Notes under the pieces: generated by a model | Told to the model about the DNA's origin: nothing | Database searches by the model: none | What the model saw: only the letters and a program-made list of their open reading frames with translations | Origin: Delphinus delphis | Taxonomy: Eukaryota > Chordata > Mammalia > Artiodactyla > Delphinidae | Direction: 5' to 3' | DNA length: 64,000 nucleotides | NCBI RefSeq assembly: GCF_949987515.2 | Contig: NC_082692.2 | Span: 86,685,488 to 86,749,487, forward strand | Shown here: in pieces, positions 47,602 through 60,400 of the stretch | Position numbering within the stretch: position 1 is the first letter of the stretch | How the letters are laid out: every line of letters begins with the position of its first letter | Translations under genes and position numbers: made by a program

Positions 47602-48864
47602 AATAAATGATCATATTTTCAAGTGTGAAGCAAATGACTTTCATCATTTCTTCTGGAATAATACTGATAAATAGTAAAGAGACACAGGCCTCGAACCAAA
47701 GTAACAGTTTCATGTATAATGGAAGTTAAGACAAAGGATGTCCACTTATCCATCCTTCGATAGGTTAGGTCCACTGCTTTAAAGACAGCTATGATCGCTA
47801 CACCACCACCTGGCAAGATGTAAAGTTTAGACACAGAGATGAATAATATAACAAAGGACTTATTTTCTATGCTATGAATTCCTTTTGTTGATTTTGAGAA
47901 GATGGTCTCCCCACACGAAGTGGGAAAATTAAAAAGGAAATAATGGTACTTATACTGATATATTAACATTTAAATTATAGAAATCCCAACAGTACACTAA
48001 AACACAATGTTTATTTTGAAGAAGTCTCTGCGGAGGGCGGTGGTGAGCAGAAGCTGCGGCTTTAGCGCACATGCCGAGAACCATCCAGGCTCAGGAACAG
48101 AGAAATGGTGTTGGTGAACAAATGGTACCTGTTGGTGAAGAATGGCCCCCATGTGGGCTTGTCTGGCTCTAGCTGGAAACAATTCAGGGATGCTGGGGGC
48201 AGCCACGCTGCTAGGGTGCCTGCTGCTCCCACGTGTCCCCTTGGGCTTCTGCTGGCCTCTTCTTCCACATCAAGCCCCCCTGTCTTGTGGGCACTGTTTC
48301 CCATCACCCCACCAACCCAGTGCCTACCACGCCAGGGACATGAAAGGGCAGAGTCAGCAGAAATTCTGCTGTGCAAACTGGAGAGGCACTCAGGTGCAGA
48401 GACCTGGGGTTTGGATACCAATGGGGAAAACCACACCCTGCCCTTGCTTTTCATCCCTTTTCTCGGTTAAGGACTCTGAACACAGTGGACCCTCCAAATG
48501 TGGCCCTTATCAACTGGCTGCGGTTTACCTTGGGGTGCTTCGCTTTCTTCATCAACACGATCAGAAAACAGGAGGCACCAGGGTGGTCCTAGCGGGTGGA
48601 CTCACCTCTGTGTCCAGCAGGTGCCCATAACAGCTGTCAATTGACTGCTCCCAAATCAGAGGCCAACACAGCTCCCTCAGAGACTGGCCACATCTGAGTG
48701 TTAGTTTCTTTCACTGCTTTGAAAAAATGCAAATGAGTTTATCTTACAGGGTCAGGTAACTGCCTGTCCTCTGTCTCACCGCAGATATTTCTGAATCTTG
48801 TCTCCATTTAAAGTAATTTTCCTCCAACTTTTGTGCATATCTGAGGTTTTAATGGCAATCTAGG
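47602..48864. other. Single-copy sequence with overlapping chance frames
   Basis: 48.0-48.63 kb is locally GC-richer, with open frames of 121-162 codons on both strands and a reverse-strand AATAAA at 48010-48015. None was recognised as a gene or processed pseudogene. Confidence 0.45.
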
Positions 48865-49100
48865 AGGTACTGGACACCTACTGTATACTAAGCACAGGGC
48901 TAGGAACCTTAGCTACCTGTTGTCACTTAGCCCTCAAAATAACTTTATGAGTTAAGCACTCTCTTTTATTCCAGCGTCATCGACGAGGAACCCAGGACCC
49001 AGAGCAGTTAGGTAACTTGCCCAAGGTCACCCTGCTGGGATGTGGTAATCAAAAGTCACATCCAGATGTCTGCCTGTGCAGTCCACACCCGCCTTTTCCA
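48865..49100 (-). repeat. MIR SINE
   Basis: CTACTGTATACTAAGCACAG, ACTTTATGAGTTAAGCACTC, GTAACTTGCCCAAGGTCACC and a CTGTGCAG...CCCGCC end are a near-complete reverse MIR. Confidence 0.8.
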
Positions 49101-49393
49101 CTGGAGCTCACTGCATCTCCCATTTCAAGTGAAGAAAGGTAGATGACAAGGTTTACGGGAGATGGGAAAACCTCTTATTGTTAGAATTCTCATACATACA
49201 TCGTAGGGTTTTTGTTGTGGTGCTTTTATGCGACAGAAAGTTTGCTGGTTTTGAGAATTAACAGCCAAAGAATCCTGTGACTGAAAAAATAGCAATTGGT
49301 GAGAGAATGACGATTGGGACAATAACGACCGACGCTAACGTTCTCTCTGGTGAGCCTGAGTTATGAGTTGTGTCCTCCATGGAAAGGAGCTTT

Positions 49394-49509
49394 TTTTTTT
49401 TTGGCTGGTCGGCATGCGAGATCTTAGTTCCCCAACCAGGGGATCGAACCCATGCTCCCTGCAGTGGAAGCGTGGAATCTTAACCACTGGACCGCCAGGG
49501 AAGTCCCCA
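49394..49509 (-). mobile_element. CHR-2-type SINE
   Basis: Reverse copy with T-run, GATCTTAGTTCCCCAACCAG, CCATGCTCCCTGCAGTGGAA and GGACCGCCAGGGAAGTCCC. Duplication GGAAAGGAGCTTT / GGAAGGAGCTTT at 49381-49393 and 49510-49521. Confidence 0.93.
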
Positions 49510-49521
49510 GGAAGGAGCTTT

Positions 49522-51359
49522 CTTTTCCACCACGATGGCTGAAGATCACCACAGACCCGATCGGCAAGCCAACTAGCCCCTCATCTGTCGGTATCATTAA
49601 GACCAAAATAAATGGGACCAACATTCTGAAGCCTCAACTTCTGGTTTATCTCGACAATCCGCTGGAAACTATAGGTTTCGTACGAATTAAGAAATTTTTA
49701 AATTCTCCTCTGGGAGCATATTAGATTTCTAGCTAGTGTAGCGCCATCATTTTCTTTATTTACGATGCCACATTTTCTAAATGAAGAGTCCTAGCATTGA
49801 ATGTGATGTGAGTGCACTCTTAGTAACCTTCTGTAATCAATCAAGAACAAAGAAACAAACTAACAAGGCTTATTTTCATCCAGTTAGTGAATTCAGCACA
49901 GCTCCTCTATGGATTAGGCATGAATACAGGGATTCATGTTACATTTACTATTACTTATTATAATTTGTGTCAAATGGGTCTCAAAATGAGTAAATCAACA
50001 CACACTAGCACTGGGTCTCATCCAATCATGTTAGGAAATGGTTGAAAATCTAAACCCTATAATATTTTAGTGAAAACAGCCAGCCTTGAGAAGAGCTAAC
50101 CATTTCATCAGGCCTATGTTACGTGTGTAAGTTTTTATTTCTAGTATCTCACACCCATTCTTAGTCAACTTTGCAGATAATTCAGGAAGCTATATAAACT
50201 TAGGATAAGTAGTATGCATTTGGGGGCCTCAGAAATATTATAATAAATCCTTTGGACACTAGCTTCCCTACCCCACCCACCCCGTTAAGCACATAAACAC
50301 CAGTAAGATCTGTGTTAGTGGAACTCATCTCACGAACATATGAAGTGTTGATTACAGCAAATGTGCTTCTGTTAAGAATAGGTGGCTTTCTTCATTCATC
50401 TGTTTAGAGACACTGTCTCCCCACCAGCACCCTGCAGGCATCAAGTTTTCATGATAATCTGAAAAAGAAACCCCAAACTTTTCACCTAGACTTTGCTCCT
50501 AGGGTTTGCTCTTTCATAGAGAGATGTGGGAGACAGCATTAAGTTATCCGGATGGTTCTGTAGCCCGTGGCTGTATCCTACCACAGTCACATCACACATG
50601 TGTGAAAAAGTACATGTCACAGCAACTGCCGAGTCACCCACAGCCCGAGGTTCCCCAAGGACAGGGGTTCAGCCGTGGGGCGGCCAGAGAAAGAGCCATG
50701 ATTCACGCTGGCAGGGCCGGGGCCTGGACACAGTTGTCTTTAATTGCCTGGCTGTCATCTCTGAGATATTCCTGGGTGACACTGTGGCCAGAGTAATGAA
50801 GAAAATAAATACACAGCATCCCATATATTCCGGGGTCCTGAAATGCTCTGCTTATTTGCTCAATATTCATTCACGATGAAAAATAAAATCTAGACTTCGT
50901 CTTTCATGTTTCACATCGATACCATCTATCATCTTTTGCTCCAGTGTAATTTGGGGTGTGCGTTCTTTCAATTATATAAAAAGCAAGGTGTCAAATAGCT
51001 TACGCATTTGAAACGATGCTTTCTTTGTCCTTCCATTTTTTATTGTGCAGGCCTGTAGTTGGAAGGCTCAGAAAAACTTGAATGGTAAATTTGCTCTCGA
51101 GGTGTAAAAATTACAATTTTATCACTAAAGTGTTCTAGGGCTTGTGAACCTTTAAAGAGAATCTGATTCTATTTAAGTTGTAGACGTTTTCTTCCTATTG
51201 CATAATGGAGCAAGAAGTCTAGCATTTAAGTTTGGGTACAAGGGCATGTCGAGGGAAAACCAAGCCCTTTGATCCCTCTGCATGGGCCGCTGGGGGCTGG
51301 CCCCATTCTCTCAATTAACTACAGCGATGGCGGCAGCCGCGTACATATGAAGTGGCCAC
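49522..51359. other. Single-copy sequence, nothing recognised
   Basis: AT-rich, with no gene or retroelement recognised. Confidence 0.5.
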
Positions 51360-51562
51360 CACCAGATACCGGGTCCCACGCTAAGCACTTTGCTCACATT
51401 ATCACGTTTCTCAACATCCTTTTTCCGTAAGCAATACTGGTCACACTTTTACAAATGAGAATACAAAGTTTAGAGGGCTAAGTATTACGTCCAAAGTCGG
51501 GATTCACACCCAGGTCTGTCTTGCTTCCAAGCTTGTGTGCTTAACCACCAAAATATTCCACC
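51360..51562 (-). repeat. MIR SINE
   Basis: CCACGCTAAGCACTTTGCTC, ACAAATGAGAATACAAAG, GGATTCACACCCAGGTCTGT and TTGTGTGCTTAACCACC are reverse MIR. Confidence 0.78.
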
Positions 51563-52204
51563 ATCTTTAGGTGCTCTGCTTGTTCTGTGACTACTCACTG
51601 TTGAGACCACCAAGGATGGAAAGGAAAAGGCAAAGAAAGATGCGAGGATAAACTTTTAGCCTTGCAAGAAAGGTCTGCAGACACTGCAAGGAGAGAAGGC
51701 AAGCTGCCAAAAGAAGTGGTCCTCTTATGGGGGGGGTGAGGGTTGGCAGAATCCCCGCTCTCTTGGGGCTCACTGCACTGTGACCTCAAGCAGGGCCCGT
51801 CCTTACTCTATCAGACTTGGGAAGGAAGGTCTAGCAAAATCAAGAAGCAGGCAGCTGAGACCCTCAGATGGAAGAGGCTGATCCTAGGACGGTATTTGGG
51901 AGCTACGTGGTTGCTCAGTGTCAAGACGACCCAGGATGCTAGGAGCATGGGAAGCCGTTTTATCATTCGTGCGATACCACTTATTCCAGCTGTTCCTCAT
52001 TCCTTGGAAACTTTATAGACAGACATTTACTCTAAGAGGATTTATAACTTAGAAAAAGGTGTCTCTTTTTAAAAATCTAGAACCAGACTCTGCTCTGCTA
52101 GGTTTCTGGATGCCCCGATCACATCTTTCAGTGGCTAAGTTGTTTGCAGGCTGATGACCTGTACTGTAATGAGTTTAGTTATATTGGAAGAGAGTATGCA
52201 TCCT

Positions 52205-52330
52205 CCCTTTCCCCCCCTAGAATAGAAGCGCTCACTGGAAGAGTTGGTGTCTTATCCACTGCTTTACCCCCCAGAGCCTAGCCTGGTGCCTGGTATACGC
52301 TGAGCACTCGCTAAGTATTTGATGAAGGAC
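52205..52330 (+). repeat. L2 3'-end fragment
   Basis: CCCCAGAGCCTAGCCTGGTG and CTGAGCACTCGCTAAGTATT resemble the forward L2 3' end. Confidence 0.6.
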
Positions 52331-54837
52331 GATGTGTACTTTCTTTTGTGTTTTTTAGCGTTTGCATCTTGACTCTCAGCCTCTCCCCTTTTTTTGTATA
52401 TTTCCCTTCCTTCACCTCAGATCAATCATCCCCTTCGTAAAACAAAGCGCCTGCCTTAGGCACGGTGGCAGAAGATGTGGACCGAACATCCACCAAGTTG
52501 CTTGTTTCCAGGCTGCAAAATGCAAGGAGGACATTTGGAAAACAAAACCCCAAATGAAACAAAATATCCCTTTCTCATTTTTCAAGGAAAACCTCTGAAG
52601 GGGCCGGAGTTGATGAACAAGACCCCATACAAGGATAAAGCCAACTGCTGAGGATCAGAAAACGGCTACTGGGAACTCACAATTATTGTCACACATTATT
52701 TGTCTTTAGTGCCACAGAAACAATTTTCCTTTAGCAATATCTCTGTCCCAGTAAAATTAAGAAAGTGCAGAATCCAAATTCCCCCCAAAGGAGGCAGCTT
52801 AAAAAAATTTACTAACTCTACTGCCACAGGGATTTATGGTTTCTTTTTTAATAGTTGCAGTCTGATATACCTGTTTCTTGGGTCACAAGGTAGATTCATT
52901 TATCTTTCTTTTGAACATTTCAAGCAAATTCCGGCCCTGTAAATTGACTGAATTTTTACATCAAGGAATACATTATAGAACGGGGTTGGAGTACGTCTCC
53001 AAAACAGGAAGACCTTAAAATAAAAACAGATACTGAAGTCTGTATTTTCCTGATTGTCAGTCAAGCTAATTATGCTCTACTCTAAAGCTCTATCAGGCAA
53101 GAAAGGAAAAGGCAATTGGGGGCTCTTTCCTCGCCTAGCCTGATGTCTGGGAATATAACACCAGTTTATTCACAGCAGGAGGCTGCTGTAATTGGCAGCT
53201 CCGTTTTCCCCGACTAGAGGGTAATTCTCTAGCGAAGAAAACACACTGTTAACAAGATTTTACAAATTTGACATATGGTATCCTATCTGAAATGACCAAC
53301 AAAAGTTCCTTCTCTCCCCAAGCAAACAGTTATCTCTGGTTAGGACTATAAGACAGTGCAATAAAAGTAGGTAAAGGGCCCTGGAGTTCTTTTAGGGGGC
53401 CGGTAAATCTCTGATCATAAAAAAAAAAAAAGCCAATTAATAATGAAAGGTAAGATACTCAGGGCAGCTGGGTCTCTGAGAGGTAGATGAAATGACAGTA
53501 AAAACCTCACCTGGAACACTGGGCTACATTCCTGGTGTTCGATCATCCCTAAAGCATTTAAGGCGAGGATTTGGACCCAGACAGAATCCTTCGTGAGTCT
53601 ATTAAGGTGGGGCTGGGTGTGGGAGTGAAAGCAGGAACCCTAAGAGATGCACTGGACCTAGAGATGGTCCTGGGCTTACCTTTATCCCCACCCTAAACAT
53701 ACAGAAACACTAGAACGAATTTTTAGGGAGGGGCAAATTGCTTTGATGACTCCAAAAACTTCATCACAACAATTCTAGTTTAAATCCATAAACCCCCAGT
53801 GAGATCTCTGCATTCTCCTTTAACTAACAAAGGAATGGAAGAAAGAATATTCCGGTAGGTAAAATACTAGGCAGAAATATAGAGAGTTTCCAGGAAAAAA
53901 GGAACAAGGAATTTTCCCTTTCCTCCTGCGCATGTTAAGTGACGCATCGTTTCATTCGTTCTTGCCAGGATGCTGGGTAGATTCCAAAGAGAGGAAAAAA
54001 TGGGTCCCCAAGAAGTTATCCTGGATTCACTAAGATACCCACAGTTTAGTGCCTACGGCCAGAGCGCAGGGACCGACTCTCGCCAGACGCCATCTGATGT
54101 TCCATCTGACCCCCAGCGCAGAGACGGTGCTCAGATTGCAGATTCATTTGAAGCTTGGTGATCTCAAGGGGGTTACACAAAGGGATTAATGAGCCACTTC
54201 CAAGCACCAGGTACTCGGAGTAAAGACACAGAGTCAGGTCAAGTCCTAATTTTCATGGGGAATTAAACTGACTTCTCTCACCTCCTGGTGACACATAATT
54301 GACAATCGACTGGAATCTGCCCAGGTGAAGGAAGGACGGACGGCAGAGCCCCTTTTTGGTTTCTATGCACCCAATGGCGCACACACTCCAAATACTCCAG
54401 GAACAATATCTGCTTCTTCACTGAGGTCATTTGCTCATTCGTCGTACCTGCCCTTTTCCTCTTTCCTTTCTGGGTGTTCTCCGGTGGTGAACGCCAGTAG
54501 CACCTGAACTATTTTTAAGTGGTACAAGGACAGTCCTTGAATTAACACTGAATCACGTAACAAGACAGTTTTGCTTTCTCCAATGTCTTTCCTCCAGAGT
54601 GTGAAAAAGCGAGAGGCTCAGTCTGGTACTGATACATCTTGCATCTCGCTAGTATCTGCCGATCTCACAGGGAGGTAAGAACATCAGAGTGTCCAAGAGC
54701 CAGTAGAACCCAGCTAGCACCTAATCATGGGCTGTTTTCATTGTATTCATTTTTATAGCTATTCCTTCTCTTATGACAACCATGACTGATTTTCCATTTC
54801 TAGATGTTAGAGAAAAGTTTCATTTAAAATAGAATAT
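52331..54837. other. Single-copy sequence, nothing recognised
   Basis: No gene or retroelement recognised. An AT-rich motif cluster lies near 53040-53250. Confidence 0.5.
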
Positions 54838-55137
54838 CTCAAACCAAGTGAAATAAGCCAGTCACAAAAACACCGATACTGTATGATTCCACTTATATGA
54901 GGCATCTAAAATAGTCAGATTCGTAGAAATAAAACTTAGTATGGTGGTTGCCAAGGGCTGGGGCAAGGAGGGAACGGGGAGTGGTCTAGTGGGTACAGAG
55001 TTCTAGTTTTGCAAGATGAAAAAGTTCTGGAGGTTGGTTTTAGAACAATGCAAATATACTTAACACTACTGAACTGCTCTTTCAAAAATAGTTAAGATGG
55101 TAAATTTCATGTTATGTGTATTTTACTGCAACAGAAA
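54838..55137 (+). mobile_element. Older LINE-1 (L1M-type) 3'UTR
   Basis: Contains AAGTGAAATAAGCCAGTCAC, GTATGATTCCACTTATATGA, ATGGTGGTTGCCAAGGGCTG and a terminal GTGTATTTTACTGCAACAG. This is a diverged, forward L1 tail. Confidence 0.8.
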
Positions 55138-55139
55138 AA

Positions 55140-55395
55140 AACGGGGAAGACAAAGGTAGAGGAAGATGTGGCTACAGAAGACAGACGTAACGTCGCTGGT
55201 TCTGAACGTGGAAGAAGGGGCCACGGGCCAAGGGAAGCAGGCAGGCTCTAGAAGCAGGAAAAGGCAAGGAAACAGATTCTCCTCTAGAGCCTCCAGAAAG
55301 GAACGCAGCCCTGCCAACACCTTGATTATACTCCAGAAAGCCATATTTTAGACTTCTGCCTTCCAGAACTGTAAGATAATAAAGCTGTGCTAAGT
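55140..55395 (+). repeat. Diverged MaLR-like LTR 3' part
   Basis: Contains GGAAGAAGGGGCCACGGGCC, CTCTAGAGCCTCCAGAAAGG, CCCTGCCAACACCTTGATT and TTCCAGAACTGTAAGATAAT. These resemble the downstream part of MLT1-like LTRs. No clear 5' end is seen. Confidence 0.45.
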
Positions 55396-55600
55396 GCCCC
55401 TTCTCCTCTCCTCACCCTGAAAAATAAAGTTACTCAACGTTTTTTCTTACAGTCAGTTAGAACGCATTAGGAAATGATGGTGATGAGGTACATGTCTAGG
55501 GGAAAATGGTGGTGTTTGCTGAACACATACCCTGTCTTCTGGGCTGTAAAGGGCAAACCAAGTTTTCCAAGATTTATTATACATAAGAGGCATCAGGGGA

Positions 55601-56470
55601 GAGGAACCAAGATGGCGGAGTAGAAGGAGGTGCTCTCACTCCCTCTTGCGAGAACACCAGAATCACAACTAGCTGCTGGACAATTATTGACCGGAAGACA
55701 CTGGAACTCACCAAAAAAGATACCCCGCATCCAAAGACAAAGGAGAAGCCACAATGAGAGGGTAGGAGGGGCGCAATCACAGCAAAATCAAATCCCATAA
55801 CTACTGGGTGGGTGACTCACAGACTGGAGAACACTTATACCACAGAAGTCCACCCACTGGAGTGAAGGTTCTGAGCCCCACGTCAGGCTTCCCAACCTGA
55901 GGGTCCAGCAACGGGAGGAGGAATTCCTAGAGAATCAGACTTTGAAGGCTAGTGGGATTTGATTGCAGGACTTTGACAGGACTGGGGGAAACAGAGACTC
56001 CACTCTTGGAGGGCACACACAAAGTAGTGCGTGCATCAGGACCCAGGGGAAGGAGAAGTGACCTCAGGCAACACTGAACCAGACCTACCTGCTAGTGTTG
56101 GAGGGTCTCCTGCAGAGGTGGGTGGTGGCTGTGGCTCACCGTGGGGACAACACTGGCAGCAGAAGTCCTGGGAAGTACTCCTTGGTGCGAGCCCTCCCAG
56201 AGTCTGCCATTAGCCTCACTGAAGAGCCCAGGTAGGCGCCAGTGTTGGGTTGCCTCAGGCCAAACAACAAACAGGGAGGGAACCCAGCCGACCCATCAGC
56301 AGACAAGTGAGCTCTGCCCACCAGAGAAACAGTCAGCTCTACCCACCACCAGTCCTCCCATCGAGCCTCTTAGATAGCCTCATCCACCAGAGGGCAGACA
56401 GCAGAAGCAAAAAGAACTACAATCCTGCAGCCTGGGGAACAAAAACCACATTCACAGAAAGACAGACAAG
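55601..56470 (+). promoter_or_regulatory. L1 5'UTR / internal Pol II promoter
   Basis: About 870 bases precede ORF1. The CAAGATGGCGG at 55608-55618 matches the YY1 site that positions transcription at the first base of L1 elements. Its presence so near the 5' end supports insertion of a nearly full-length copy rather than a 5'-truncated one. Confidence 0.7.
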
Positions 56471-57372
56471 ATGAAAAGGCACAGGGCTATGTACCAGATG
56501 AAGGAACAAGATAAAACACCAGAAAAACAATTCAATGAAGTGGAGATAGGCAACCTTCCAGAAAAAGAATTCAGAATAATGAGAGTGAAGATGATCCAGG
56601 ACCTCGGAAAAAGAATGGAGGCAAAGATTGAGAAGATGCAAGAAATATTTAACAAAGACCTAGAAGAATTAAAGAACAAACAGAGATGAACAATACAATA
56701 ACTGAAATGAAAACTACACTAGAAGGAATCAATAGCAGAATAACTGAGGCAGAAGAACGGATAAGTGATCTGGAAGACAGAATGGTGGAATTCACTGCTG
56801 CAGGACAGAATAAAGAAAAAAGAATGAAAAGAAATGAAGACAGCCTAAGAGACGTCTGGGACAACATTAAAAGTAACAACATTTGCATTATAGGGGTCCC
56901 AGAAGGAGAAGAGAGAGAGAAAGGACCCGAGAAAATATCTGAAGAGATTATAGTCCAAAACTTCCCTAACATGGGAAAGGAAATAGCCACCCAAGTCCAG
57001 GAAGCGCAGCAAGTCCCATACAGGATAAACCCAAGGAGAAATACGCCGAGACACATAGTAAGCAAATTAGCAAAAATTAAAGACAAAGAAAAATTATTGA
57101 AAGCAGCAAGGGGAAAACAAAATGTAACATACAAGGGAACTCCCATAAGGTTAACAGCTGATTTCTCAGCAGAAACTCTACAAGCCAGAAGGGAGTGGCA
57201 TGGTATACTTAAAGTGATGAAAGGGAAGAACCTACAACCAAGATTACTCTACACAGCAAGGATCTCATTCAGATTCCATGGAGAAATCAAAAGCTTTACA
57301 GACAAACAAAAGCTAAGAGAATTCAGCACCACCAAACCAGCTCTACAACAAATGCTAAAGGAATTTCTCTAA
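56471..57372 (+). pseudogene. L1 ORF1 (RNA-binding chaperone), frameshifted
   Basis: ORF1p is the trimeric RNA-binding protein that packages L1 RNA in cytoplasmic particles. The first 72 residues are read from 56471 and stop at 56687-56689. The rest is read in another frame from 56686 to a stop at 57370. The break falls in an AAAC-rich stretch at about 56676-56688, which looks like loss of one short repeat unit. The second part has the heptad-rich coiled coil (NNTITEMKTTLEG...), an RRM-like region (NICIIGVPEGEE) and the basic carboxy-terminal domain (RLTADFSAETLQARREW). Apart from the frameshift the protein is close to full family length. Confidence 0.9.
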
Positions 57373-57430
57373 GTGGGAAACACAAGAGGAGAAAAGGATC
57401 TACAAAAACAAACCCAAAACAATTAAGAAA

Positions 57431-60400
57431 ATGGTCATAGGAACATTCATATCGATAATTGCCTTAAACGTGAATGGATTAAATGCTCCAGCCAAAAGAC
57501 ACAGGCGTGCTGAATGGATTCAAAAAGAAGACCCATCTATATGCTGTCTACAGGAGACCCACTTCAAACCTAGGGACACATACAGACTGAGAGTGAGGGG
57601 ATGGAAAAAGATATTCCATGCAAATGGAAATCAAAAGAAAGCTGGAGTAGCTATACTCATATCAGATAAAATAGACTTTAAAATAAAGAATGTTACAAGA
57701 GACAAGGAAGGACACTGCATAATGATCAAGGGATCAATCCAAGAAGAAGATATAACAATTATAAATATATATGCACCCAACACAGGAGCACCTCAATACA
57801 TAAGGCAACTGCTAACAGCTATAAAAGAGGAAATCGACAGTAACACAATAATAGTGGGGGACTTTAACACCTCACTTACACCAGTGGACAGATCACCCAA
57901 AATAAAAATAAATAAGGAAACAGAAGCTTTAAATGACACAACAGACTAGATAGATTTAATTGATATCTATAGGACATTCCATCCCAAAACAGCAGATTAC
58001 ACTTTCTTCTCAAGTGCACACGGAACATTCCCCAGGAGAGATCACATCTTGGATCACAAATCAAGCCTCAGTAAATTTAAGAAAATTGAAATCATATCAA
58101 GCATCTTTTCTGACCACAACGTTATGAAATTAGAAATGAATTACAGGGGAAAAAATCGTAAAAAACACAAACACATGGAGGCTAAACAATTTGTTACTAA
58201 ATAACCAAGAGATCACTGAAGAAATCAAAGAGGAAATCAAAAAATACCTAGAGACAAATGACAATGAAAACACGACAATCAAAAACCTATGGGATGGGCT
58301 TCCTTGATGGCACAGTCGTTGAGAGTCCGCCTGCCGATGCAGGGGACGTGGGTTCGTACCCCGGTCCGGGAAGATCCCACATGCCGCAGAGCGGCTGGGC
58401 CCGTGAGCCATGGCCGCTGAGCCTGCGTGTCCGGAGCCTGTGCTCTGCAATGGGAGAGGCCACAACAGTGAGAGGCCCCTGTACCACAAACAAAAAAAAC
58501 AAAAAACCTATGGGATGCAGCAAAAGCGGTTCTAAAAGGGAAGTTTACAGCTATACAAGCCTACCTCAAGAAACAAGAAAAATCTCAAGTAAACAATCTA
58601 ACCTTACACCTAAAGGAACTAGAGAAAGAAGAACAAACAAAACCCAAAGTTGGCAGAAGGAAAGAAATCATAAAGATCAGAGGAGAAATAAATGAAACAG
58701 AAACAAAGAAAACAGTAGCAAAGATCAATAAAACTAAAAGCTGGTTCTTTGAGAAGATAAACGAAACTGATAAACCATTAGCCAGACTAATCAAGAAAAA
58801 GAGGGAGAGGACTCAAATCAATAAAATTAGAAGCAAAAAAGGAGAAGTTACAACAGACACCACAGAAATACAAAGCATCCTAAGAGACTACTACAAGCAA
58901 CTCTACGCCAATAAAATGGACAACCTGGAAGAAATGCGCAAATTCTTAGAAAGGTGTAACCTTCTAAGACTGAACCAGGAAGAAACAGAAAATATGAACA
59001 GACCAATCACAAGTAATGAAATTGAAACTGTGATTAAAAATCTTCCAACAAGCAAAAGTCCAGGACCAGATGGCTTCACAGGTGAATTCTATCAAACATT
59101 TAGAGAAGAGCTAACACTCATCCTTCTCAAACTCTTCCAAAAAATTGCAGAGGAAGGAACACTCCCAAACTCATTCTATGAGGCCACCATCACCCTCATA
59201 CCAAAACCAGAGAAAGATACTACAAAAAAAGAAAATTACAGACCAATATCACTGATGAATATAGATGCAAAAATCCTCAACAAAATACTAGCAAACAGAA
59301 TCTAACAACACATTAAAAGGATCATACACCATGGTCAAGTGGGATCTATCCCAGGGAGGCAAGGATTCTTCAGTATACACAAATGAATCAATGTGATACA
59401 CCATATTAACAAACTGAAGAATAAAAACCATATGATCTTCTCAAGAGATGCAGCAAAAGCTTTTGACAAAATTCAATACCCATTTATGATAAAAACTCTC
59501 CAGAAAGTGGGCATAGAGGGAACCTACCTCAACATAATAAAGGCCATATATGACAAACCCACAGCAAACATCATTCTCAATGGTGAAAAACTGAAAGCAT
59601 TTCCTCTAAGTTCAGGAACGAGACAAGGATGTCCACTCTCACCACTATTATTCAACATAGTTTCGGAAGTCCTTGCCATGGCAATCAGAGAAGAAAAAGA
59701 AATAAAAGGAATACAAATTGGAAAAGAAGAAGTAAAACTGTCACTGTTTGCAGATGACATGATACTATACATAGAGAATCCTAAAGATGCCACCAGAAAA
59801 CTACTAGAGCTAATCAATGAATTTGGTAAAGTCGCAGGATACAAAATTAATGCACAGAAATCTCTTATATTCCTATACACTAATGATGAAAAATCTGAAA
59901 GAGAAATTATGGAAACACTCCCATTTACCATTGCAACAAAAAGAATAAAATACCTAGGCATAAACCGACCTGGGGAAACAAAAGACCTGTACGCAGAAAA
60001 CTATAATAAGACACTGATGAAAGAAATTAAAGATGATACCAACAGATGGAGAGATATACCACGTTCTTGGATTGGAAGAATCAATATTGTGAAAATGACT
60101 ACACTACCCAAAGCAATCTACAGATTCAGTGCAATCCCTATCAAATTACCAATGGCATTTTTTATGGAACTAGAACAAATCATCTTAAAATCTGTATGGA
60201 GACACAAAAGACCCCGAATAGCCAAAGCAGTCTTGAGGGAAAGAAACAGAACTGGAGGAATCAGACTCCCTGACTTCAGACTATACTACAAAGCTACAGT
60301 AATCAAGACAATATGGTACTGGCACAAAAACAGAAACAAAGATCAATGGAACAAGATAGAAAGCCCGGAGATAAACTCACGCACCTATGGTCAATTAATC

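Noticed and set aside
48062..48630. Open frames of 121-162 codons on the plus strand and 130 on the minus, with a reverse AATAAA at 48010-48015, considered as a processed pseudogene or terminal exon
   Set aside because: No protein family recognised, no poly(A) tract after the AATAAA on the minus strand, and no flanking duplication found.
56649..57146. 165-codon minus-strand frame across L1 ORF1
   Set aside because: Antisense shadow of ORF1; the plus-strand frame matches L1 ORF1p.
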